Assembly (NCBI GenBank): GCA_903845115.1
Contig: CAIMWE010000273.1
Span: 1-42,374, forward strand
From: an uncultured Acidobacteriota bacterium
GTDB taxonomy: Bacteria; Acidobacteriota; Thermoanaerobaculia; UBA5066
Length of the DNA: 42,374 bases
Reading direction: 5' to 3'
The notes below the pieces were generated by a model. It made no database searches, was not told where the DNA came from, and was given only the letters and a program-made list of their open reading frames with translations. The translations under genes were made by a program, and so were the position numbers. Below are positions 36,248 to 42,374 of this stretch, one piece after another; position 1 is the first letter of the stretch; the number at the start of each line of letters is the position of its first letter.

Positions 36248-38011
36248 CTATTTGAGGTAGCCGAGGCTCCGGAGGTTGTCGACGTACTCCTTCGGGTCGA
36301 TCGGGGGAGCGCCCGCCGCCCGGAGCCGGCCCCACGACGCGACCGTCGACGTCGTGGCCGTCCCAGGAGAGAGAAGGCCCGACGCGACCCGTCCTTCGCA
36401 GGACCGCGACGAGGGGACCCCCAGGGCGGCGAGGACGGTGGGAGCGAGGTCGACGAGGCGGAAGGGACCGGCGGGGACACCGGCCGCCAGCGGCCCCGAG
36501 GCGACCACGCGACCCGACCGCTCGTGGCGCCCCCCGTCCAGGAGGAGGAGACGCAGGTCCGCGTCCCCCCCGGGGAGCGGCTTCGAGGCGAAGTCGCGGA
36601 GGCGTTCGGCTTCGGCGGTGAGCGCCCTCGCCAGCACGACGCGGTCCGGGGCGCTCCGGCCAGGCTCCGAGAGGGCCGAGCCGAGGATGTCGAGGCCCGG
36701 AAGGTAGATCAGGCCCAGCCTCGGGCGATCCTTCTCCCACGCCTCCTCGAATGCGGCGATCGAGAATGCGTCGAGGCCGGACGCGTCGGCGACCAGGCGC
36801 TCCACCGACCCTGCCGGCGCGGCCGTCCCGTGAGCCAGCTTCGCCGCTCTGACCCCTGCCTCCGGCGGCCAGCCCTCGCCCGTGAGCGGGGCGCCGGCCC
36901 GGGCGGCGAAGTAGAGGTGGTTCGAAAGGACGGTCGCGGGCCCGGTCGCCGGGTACGTCGTCCACCACCCGACGACGAGCGCGGCGATGCCCGCGCGGGC
37001 CGACACGTCCCACGCCGCAGGCACGCGCCGGGACGCCGAGGTGACCGACTCGGGCCGGGCCATCCGGATCGCGGGCAGGAGACGCCGCAGATACCAGCCG
37101 GTCCCCGCTTCGGGCTTCACCGGGACGCCGACTCCCCTCACCCTGACCAGGTCGAGAGACCCGACCCCGTGGCGCGCCACCCCTTCGCCGGTCGCGGCGG
37201 TCGTCCAGACCGCCGCCGGGTCGAGCTGCTCCTTCGCGTACGCCGTTCCGGCGGCACCGAACCCCCCGGCCCCGGCCGGCAGGAAGCGGTCCGACCAGCC
37301 GTCGATACCGACGACGACGACCCGGCTGCGGCCCGAGGCCACGACGAGCGGCTCGTCCGCTCCCTCGTTCCGCCGCGCCGCCGACGTACCCAGGAACGCT
37401 CCCACGGCTGCCAGCGCGGCGAGGCCGAGAGCGACCAGCGCCCCTTTCTTCCCGGGCCGCTCCAGAACCTCCCTTCCCGAGGTCACGAGGACCGTGAGCG
37501 TGACGCTCCGGGCGACCCGGACCGAGAGGAAGACGAGGAGAGCGACGACGGCGACCAGCGCGACGGCTCCGGCGGCCCCCGCGATCTCGAGGGCGGGAGC
37601 CGCCGCGAGGGCCGCGAACCCTCCCGACACGAGGCCGAACGCGACCCCGATCTCCGTCGCCACCTGGTCGCCGCCTCCCCGGGAACGCCCCCGCAGCCAG
37701 GCGAGGGCCATCAGGCACGAGACGACGAGCGCCCCGAAGGCGGCCGCCCCGGCGAGCAGCCACGCGAACAGGGCCAGGGCGTCCCTCGGGCCGAGGCCGG
37801 AGGCGAGGGCCGTCATGACGGCCTGGGCCGCCGCGAGGGCCGACGCCAGAAAGAGAGTGGCGACGAAGGCCGCCTTCAGGAGGGCCCGGGCGCGCGTCCT
37901 CGAGGCGAGGGCCCCCTTGAGGACCGCGCCCTCGACGCCGCGGTCCAGATACCCCCGCTGCCTCAGGCGCTCACGGGCTTCCTCGAAGGAGAGAGGCGGC
38001 TCGCCGGTCAC
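36248..38011 (-). CDS. membrane-anchored alkaline-phosphatase-superfamily protein, possibly degenerate
   Basis: A 587-residue protein with an N-terminal membrane domain of about five helices (about 48-210) and a C-terminal alkaline phosphatase/phosphodiesterase-like domain (about 228-587). The first metal-binding Asp is in VVVVGIDGWSD (Asp237), and WTTAATGEGVARHGV has the position of the catalytic Thr and the H-G turn. The later ligands are poor: GLDILGSA lacks the expected His, and LLLDGGRHERS replaces the usual S-D-H-G. The end, SLGYLK, is a common tail in this superfamily. It may be a pseudo-enzyme or bind fewer metals. GTG start, directly preceded by GGAGG. It converges on the hydrolase gene and lies 46 bp past the polyprenyl synthase. 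Confidence 0.72.
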   Translation of the reverse strand: MTGEPPLSFEEARERLRQRGYLDRGVEGAVLKGALASRTRARALLKAAFVATLFLASALAAAQAVMTALASGLGPRDALALFAWLLAGAAAFGALVVSCLMALAWLRGRSRGGGDQVATEIGVAFGLVSGGFAALAAAPALEIAGAAGAVALVAVVALLVFLSVRVARSVTLTVLVTSGREVLERPGKKGALVALGLAALAAVGAFLGTSAARRNEGADEPLVVASGRSRVVVVGIDGWSDRFLPAGAGGFGAAGTAYAKEQLDPAAVWTTAATGEGVARHGVGSLDLVRVRGVGVPVKPEAGTGWYLRRLLPAIRMARPESVTSASRRVPAAWDVSARAGIAALVVGWWTTYPATGPATVLSNHLYFAARAGAPLTGEGWPPEAGVRAAKLAHGTAAPAGSVERLVADASGLDAFSIAAFEEAWEKDRPRLGLIYLPGLDILGSALSEPGRSAPDRVVLARALTAEAERLRDFASKPLPGGDADLRLLLLDGGRHERSGRVVASGPLAAGVPAGPFRLVDLAPTVLAALGVPSSRSCEGRVASGLLSPGTATTSTVASWGRLRAAGAPPIDPKEYVDNLRSLGYLK

Positions 38012-38057
38012 CCTCCGACCTTAGCAGGCCCGGGAGCTCTTGATCACACCCTCCCGG

Positions 38058-38972
38058 TCAGCTCGTCCGGTCCCGGAGCAGCGCCGCGAAGTCCGCGAGG
38101 AGCCGGCCCCTGGCGCCGAACGCGGCGATCGCCTCGACGGCATGGGCCGTCAGCTCCCCGACGAGGCGCCTCGCCCCCTCCGGCCCGACGTGCCGGGCGA
38201 ACGAGGGGGCCGGCGCCCGGCGGGACTCCTTGCCGGTGGCCGACGCGGGAGCCTTCTCCAGGAGGTCGTCGACGATCTGGAAGGCGAGGCCGAGGTTGCG
38301 GGCGTAGGACCGGACCGCAGCCAGCTCCCGCTCGCGGGCCCCTCCCACGACCGCGCCGAACTCCGCCGAGGCCACGAAGAGCGCGCCCGTTTTCCGCGCG
38401 TGGATCGTCTCGAGGCGGTCGAAGGTGGCCTCGGCTCCCGCCGCCCGGAGATCGAGCGCCTGCCCGGACGAGAGCCCCTCGAGCCCGCACGCGTCGGCCA
38501 GCCTCGAGACGAGGTCGAGCGCGGCCGTCGGCGTCACGCCCTTCCCCGAGCCGGCGGCGCGGAGGCCCGACTCGGCCAGGATCCCGAAGGCCCGCGTCAG
38601 GAGAGTGACCGCGGCGAGAACCGCCGCGTCCTCGCCGTGGCCGATGTGGAGCGCGGGCCGGCCCCGGCGAGTGAGGGCATCGTCCATGGACGGCAGGTCG
38701 TCGAGGACGAGGGACGCGGCGTGGACCATCTCGACGGCGCACGACGGGTCGAGCAGACGCTCCCGCCGGACGCCGAAGAGCTCGCCCGAGAGGAAGACCA
38801 GCGCCGGACGCACCCTCTTCCCCGGCGAGAGCAGCCCGTCGCGGACGGCCGCCGGCAAGGGGTCGAGGGGATCGGGCCCGGCCGACCCCGCATCCTTCCG
38901 CAGGAGCCCGGGGAGGCGGACGTCGACGGCGGCCTTCGCGTCGGACAGGAAGCTCTTGAGGTCGTGGGGCAC
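38058..38972 (-). CDS. polyprenyl (farnesyl/geranylgeranyl-type) diphosphate synthase
   Basis: A 304-residue all-alpha prenyltransferase. It has the first Asp-rich motif in VLDDLPSMDDALTRRGRP (DDxxxxD form with R-R-G following) and the second in LAFQIVDDLLE, the K-R-V-R-P site GKRVRPAL, and the T-G-A-L-F strand KTGALFVASAEFG. It would condense isopentenyl diphosphate with an allylic primer in the cytoplasm to give C15-C20 chains. The short chain and the small residues before the first motif favour FPP/GGPP rather than a long-chain enzyme. Divergent from the chemoreceptor gene with 57 bp between them; probably in an operon with the phosphatase-like gene. Confidence 0.88.
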   Translation of the reverse strand: MPHDLKSFLSDAKAAVDVRLPGLLRKDAGSAGPDPLDPLPAAVRDGLLSPGKRVRPALVFLSGELFGVRRERLLDPSCAVEMVHAASLVLDDLPSMDDALTRRGRPALHIGHGEDAAVLAAVTLLTRAFGILAESGLRAAGSGKGVTPTAALDLVSRLADACGLEGLSSGQALDLRAAGAEATFDRLETIHARKTGALFVASAEFGAVVGGARERELAAVRSYARNLGLAFQIVDDLLEKAPASATGKESRRAPAPSFARHVGPEGARRLVGELTAHAVEAIAAFGARGRLLADFAALLRDRTS

Positions 38973-39017
38973 GGTGCTCGCTGCGGTCCCGGACCGCCTC
39001 GGGCCGCTGAATCAGTG

Positions 39018-39023
39018 TAGCAT
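39018..39023 (+). promoter_or_regulatory. possible -10 box for a leaderless chemoreceptor mRNA
   Basis: TAGCAT lies only six bases before the chemoreceptor ATG at 39030, and no ribosome binding site is visible. If this is the -10 box, the message would begin at or next to the start codon. Confidence 0.25.
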
Positions 39024-39029
39024 CTGAAA

Positions 39030-42000
39030 ATGGCGCCTCCGCTCAGGGAGAACCAGCGGGCTCGGCGTTTGGTCGGCGACCTCCTGGCTCCGGCAGCCGT
39101 CGTCCTCTTCTTCTTCGGCCTCCTGGCTTTCGGCCCGCCTCCGTCGCGGGTCCGGATCGTGACGGCGGCCCTCCTGACCGCCGCCGCGGTCACCGCGTTG
39201 ACGCAGCTTACGGCCGCGCGGCACAGACGGGCCCGCGAGGCGACCCGGGACGTCCTCGTCCGCACCGCCGCCGGAGACCTGACCGTGGCCCGCCGGGAGC
39301 TCCGGGCGTCCGGAGACCCCGGTCTTTCCCACGCCCTCCACGGCCTGCTGGTCGGGATGGAGCGGATCCTGGCCTCGTTCGTCCGGCTCTCGAACGCGAT
39401 CTCGGGAGTCGCCCTGGACCTGACCTCCAGCGGCCGCGACCTCGCCCACGCCGTGGAGGCGCAGACCGGCCGGGAGGAGGAGACCGCGCTGTCGATCGAG
39501 CGGACCGACGCCGCGATCGGGTCCCTCCACCTCTCGATGGAGACCCTCGCCGGGTCGGCCGAGAACGCGAACGTCTCCCTCCACGAGATGTCCGCGTCGA
39601 TCACCCAGGTCTCGCAGGGAGCCGCCGGGCTGCGGGCCTTCGTCGACGAGACGGCCGGCTCTCTCGGCCGGATGCTCGCCTCGCTGAGCGAGGTCGCGGA
39701 GGCGGTGGAGAACCTCTCGCGCCTCGCCGAGGAGACGGCCGCCGCCACGGCCTCGATTCGCGAGGCGGTCCAGGAGACGGACCGCCAGACCAAGACGGCC
39801 GCGCGGCTTTCCGAGCGGGTGGCGGCGGCGGCCCTGGCGGGCAAGTCGGCGGTCACCGGAACCGCGGCCGGGATGACCGAGATCCGGGACACGGTCGCTT
39901 CGGCGTCGGAGTCGGCGGCGGATCTCTGGGAGCGCTCGGTCCGGATCGGCGAGATCGTCCGGGTGATCGAGGAGATCGCCGGCGAGACGAACCTCCTCGC
40001 CCTCAACTCCTCGATCATCGCCGCCCAGGCCGGCGGAGAGAGCGGCCGGGCCTTCTCGGTCCTGGCCGACGACGTGCGGGACCTCTCGGAGCGGACCGCC
40101 GCCTCGACCGACGAGGTGCGCGGGCTCGTCTCGGCCCTCCAGAAGGGCGTCACGGACCTCCGCTTCTTCCTGTCCGACGCGAGAGAGCGGACGGAGGTCG
40201 GCGTCGACGAGGCCCGGGCGGCCGACGGGACGCTGGACGACATCCAGCGCCTCGTCGCCGAGGCGAAGAAGACGTCCGACACGATCGCCGCGGCGACCGC
40301 CAAGGAGGCGATCGACGTGGGGCGCGTCTCGGACGCGTCGACCCACGTCTCCGAGGAGGTCGACCGGATCTTCCGCGCGACCCAGGCCCAGCTCGAGACC
40401 GCTCGCTCCGTCGGCGACCGGGCCGAGAAGGTGAGGGAGCTGACCGAGCAGCTGTCGCGGGCGATGCACGAGCAGGCGGGAGGAGGCAGGGCGCTCCTCG
40501 CCTCCATGGAAGGAGTCACCCTCACCGTCGAGGACATCGCCCGTGCGACGACCACGCTGGCGGAGGGGTCGGCCGCCGTGGTCCGGTCGATGGAGGGGAT
40601 CCGGGTCGCGACCGCCCAGAGCGCCTACGCGGCCACCTCGATGAACCAGACGGCCCTCACGCTCGAGCAGGAAGCGCTGATGCTGAAGGCCCGGGCCAGC
40701 GTCTTCCGGTTCGCCCCGCCCGAGCCGGGGGGCCGGATTCGCGCCGCGCTCCGTTACCTCAGCGACGAGGACTTCGACCCGGCCTTCTCCTGGACCGTTC
40801 CCCAGGCGGTCCTGGTGAAGACCTGGGGAGAGGGCCTCGTCCGGTTCGGGGACGGGACCCGGATCGTCCCGGAGCTGGCGGAGCGCTGGCACATCGACCC
40901 GACCGGGACGGTCTACTCATTCGCGCTGCGGCGGGGGGTCCGCTTCCACAACAGGTCGCTCATGACCTCCGCCGACTTCAGGACGACGTTCCTGCGGTAC
41001 ATGTCGCCCTCCCTCGACGCGCCGCTCGCGGCCTTCTTCGACGTGATCGAGGGGGCAGGCGAGTACCGGGCGGGCAAGCGGTCCGACATCCCGGGGATCG
41101 AGACGCCCGACCCGACCACCGTCATCTTCCGGCTCGAGCGCCCCCTCCCCTTCTTCCTGCAGCTGCTGACGCTCCCCGACGTCACGACCGTGCCCCCGGC
41201 GCTCCTCGACCGGGAGAGGGCCAGGCTCCGGCCGTTCGGCACGGGGGCCTTCGCCCCCCGGGAGATCGTCTTCGGGAAGCGGGCCCGGTTCGAACGGTTC
41301 GAGGGCTACTGGGACCGGTCGCAGATCGCCCTCGACGGCGTCGACCTCGACCTCACCGAGGACTCGGAGGCCGGCGTCTTCGACCGGTTCATGCACGGCG
41401 ACCTGGACATGATCTGGGACGTCCCCTACCCCGAGGCCGCCAGGCTCTCCGAGGACCCGGAGTGGCGGGCCTACCTCGACTCCTCGGTGCAGCTCCACAC
41501 CTCGTTCGTCGTCCTCCGGTGCGACAAGGCCCCTCTCGACGACGTCCGGGTGAGGCGGGCCCTCAACCACGCGGTCGACCGCCAGCGGCTGAACGAGAAG
41601 TTCTTCGCCGGCCTGACGGTCCCGGCTTCCTCGATCCTCCCGCCCCACCTCGTGGGCCACGATCCGGACCTCCGCCCGTACCGGTACGACCCCGATCGCG
41701 CGCGCGCCCTCCTGGGCGAGGCGCTGGTTCCGCCCGGGACGAGGCTGACCTCCTGGGTCACGCCCCGGGACGCGGCCGATCCGCTGGACCTGAACGCGGC
41801 AATCGCCGGGGACCTCCGGAAGGTGGGGTTCGAGGTGGACGTGGAGATCGTGCCGGGAGAGGAGATGGCCGCGCGCCGGAAACGGGGGAAGAGCCCCCAC
41901 CTCCGCATTCTCCGCTGGTTCGCCGACTACGCCGACCCGGACACCTTCTTCAGCTCGCTCTTCTACTCGAAGACCGACGACGTGGCCGAGTTCGGTTTCC

Positions 42001-42227
42001 GGAATCCCGAGGTGGACGGACTGGTCGAGAAGGGGGCCCGGGTCGCCGACGGACAGCTCCGGGAGCAGATCTACCGGGACCTGAACCGCCTGATCCAGAG
42101 CGAGGCACCGGGGATCTTCCTCTTCCACAACCGGGGCTTCGTCCTCCACCAGCCGTCGCTGCGAGGGGCCCGGGCGTTCCTGCTCCCGCCCCCCGCGCGC
42201 TGGGCCGACCTGTCGTTCGAGCGGTAG
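39030..42227 (+). CDS. chemoreceptor (MCP) fused to a peptide-type ABC solute-binding domain
   Basis: A 1065-residue fusion. Two membrane helices near the N-terminus (about 20-35 and 43-60) are separated by only a few residues, so there is no periplasmic sensor. Basic flanks (RENQRARR and RHRRAREATR) place both ends inside. A short HAMP-like linker leads to a long MCP signalling coiled coil (about 110-560) whose tip is IAGETNLLALNSSIIAAQAG (Glu319-Thr320-Asn321 onward), the CheA/CheW contact. From about 568 to the end is a complete family 5 (oligopeptide/dipeptide-type) solute-binding protein: YLSDEDFDPAFSW, a CAxFxxH-like HNRSLMTSADF, the FRLERPLPFF strand, and VRRALNHAVDRQRLN. There is no signal peptide or membrane helix before it, so the binding domain should be cytoplasmic. 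Confidence 0.88.
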   Translation: MAPPLRENQRARRLVGDLLAPAAVVLFFFGLLAFGPPPSRVRIVTAALLTAAAVTALTQLTAARHRRAREATRDVLVRTAAGDLTVARRELRASGDPGLSHALHGLLVGMERILASFVRLSNAISGVALDLTSSGRDLAHAVEAQTGREEETALSIERTDAAIGSLHLSMETLAGSAENANVSLHEMSASITQVSQGAAGLRAFVDETAGSLGRMLASLSEVAEAVENLSRLAEETAAATASIREAVQETDRQTKTAARLSERVAAAALAGKSAVTGTAAGMTEIRDTVASASESAADLWERSVRIGEIVRVIEEIAGETNLLALNSSIIAAQAGGESGRAFSVLADDVRDLSERTAASTDEVRGLVSALQKGVTDLRFFLSDARERTEVGVDEARAADGTLDDIQRLVAEAKKTSDTIAAATAKEAIDVGRVSDASTHVSEEVDRIFRATQAQLETARSVGDRAEKVRELTEQLSRAMHEQAGGGRALLASMEGVTLTVEDIARATTTLAEGSAAVVRSMEGIRVATAQSAYAATSMNQTALTLEQEALMLKARASVFRFAPPEPGGRIRAALRYLSDEDFDPAFSWTVPQAVLVKTWGEGLVRFGDGTRIVPELAERWHIDPTGTVYSFALRRGVRFHNRSLMTSADFRTTFLRYMSPSLDAPLAAFFDVIEGAGEYRAGKRSDIPGIETPDPTTVIFRLERPLPFFLQLLTLPDVTTVPPALLDRERARLRPFGTGAFAPREIVFGKRARFERFEGYWDRSQIALDGVDLDLTEDSEAGVFDRFMHGDLDMIWDVPYPEAARLSEDPEWRAYLDSSVQLHTSFVVLRCDKAPLDDVRVRRALNHAVDRQRLNEKFFAGLTVPASSILPPHLVGHDPDLRPYRYDPDRARALLGEALVPPGTRLTSWVTPRDAADPLDLNAAIAGDLRKVGFEVDVEIVPGEEMAARRKRGKSPHLRILRWFADYADPDTFFSSLFYSKTDDVAEFGFRNPEVDGLVEKGARVADGQLREQIYRDLNRLIQSEAPGIFLFHNRGFVLHQPSLRGARAFLLPPPARWADLSFER

Positions 42228-42233
42228 GAGCGA

Positions 42234-42374
42234 GACGCTTCGCGCCTCGCCGAGGGCGGCCATCACTGATCAGGGGAACCCGGCGCGGCCGGTGTTCCCC
42301 TGCGCGCTCACGCGCTACCGAGGACGCTTCGCGCCTCGCCGAGGGCGGCCATCACTGATCAGGGGAACCCGGCG
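42234..42374. repeat. direct repeat of 52 bp, period 89 bp, reaching the window edge
   Basis: An identical 52-bp unit occupies 42234-42285 and 42323-42374, each ending in the left arm of the REP-like hairpin. The second copy is cut by the window end, so the array may continue. Confidence 0.8.
42273..42316. repeat. REP-like extragenic palindrome, copy 2
   Basis: GGGGAAC (42273-42279) pairs with GTTCCCC (42294-42300), with an inner CCGGC stem and one bulged base, and is followed by GCGCGCT-C-ACGCGCT. It matches the hairpin and tail at 35836-35873. Confidence 0.6.

Noticed and set aside
35935-36480. 181-codon - strand frame crossing the convergent gap and the phosphatase-like gene end
   Set aside because: It overlaps the real - strand gene in another frame and its composition follows the palindrome rather than a protein.
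42234-42374. CRISPR array
   Set aside because: Only two repeat units, the repeat is 52 bp with an extragenic hairpin, and no cas gene is nearby; a REP-type repeat fits better.

Overview
The window is a GC-rich (roughly 70 percent by eye) piece of a bacterial chromosome with dense, mostly operonic genes. An outer-membrane porin with an aromatic C-terminus and several secreted proteins point to a Gram-negative (diderm) cell. The mix of a large secreted zinc protease with repeat modules, a membrane-anchored alkaline-phosphatase-like protein ending in LGYLK, a DUF3516 helicase and a PUFA/enediyne-like megasynthase fits Acidobacteriota (Thermoanaerobaculia-like) or a neighbouring phylum. This placement is an inference; no rRNA gene is present.

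Layout. 130-6853: a DUF1624-type membrane protein (-), then a tight + strand run of a small exported protein, a 979-residue metalloprotease and an MFS transporter, and a small unknown protein. 6887-15383: a soluble triple-PAS histidine kinase and a Ski2-like DEAD/DEAH helicase (both -), facing a two-gene + operon related to the XPB/Ssl2-associated Helicase_C_3 family. 15595-17129: a toxin-antitoxin graveyard with one intact AbrB-VapC pair (the toxin starts with CTG), one ribbon-helix-helix antitoxin whose VapC has lost its middle, and a third PIN-domain remnant in antisense. 17232-27716 (-): acyl-CoA dehydrogenase, a 2701-residue KS-AT-KS-ACP-ACP-KR-DH megasynthase and a phosphopantetheinyl transferase, essentially without gaps. 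27856-34325 (-): porin, substrate-binding protein, LivH, LivM, LivG, LivF and a CBS-ACT protein, behind a promoter and a structured leader. 34626-42227: an aspartoacylase-like zinc hydrolase, an alkaline-phosphatase-superfamily membrane protein, a polyprenyl diphosphate synthase, and a chemoreceptor fused to a peptide-binding ABC solute-binding domain. Extragenic palindromes and a direct repeat lie at 35836-36137 and 42234-42374.

How the parts work together. The megasynthase locus looks like a self-contained iterative lipid or polyketide factory. The PPTase would activate the carrier domains, KS/AT/KR/DH would build and dehydrate the chain, and the acyl-CoA dehydrogenase could supply the missing enoyl redox step or tailor the product. 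Both carrier domains have threonine where the phosphopantetheine serine is expected. The porin-Liv operon is a complete import route for a branched-chain amino acid or similar small organic acid/amide. The chemoreceptor-binding-protein fusion appears to place its ligand-binding domain in the cytoplasm. These three, with the toxin-antitoxin remnants, are the parts most worth following up.
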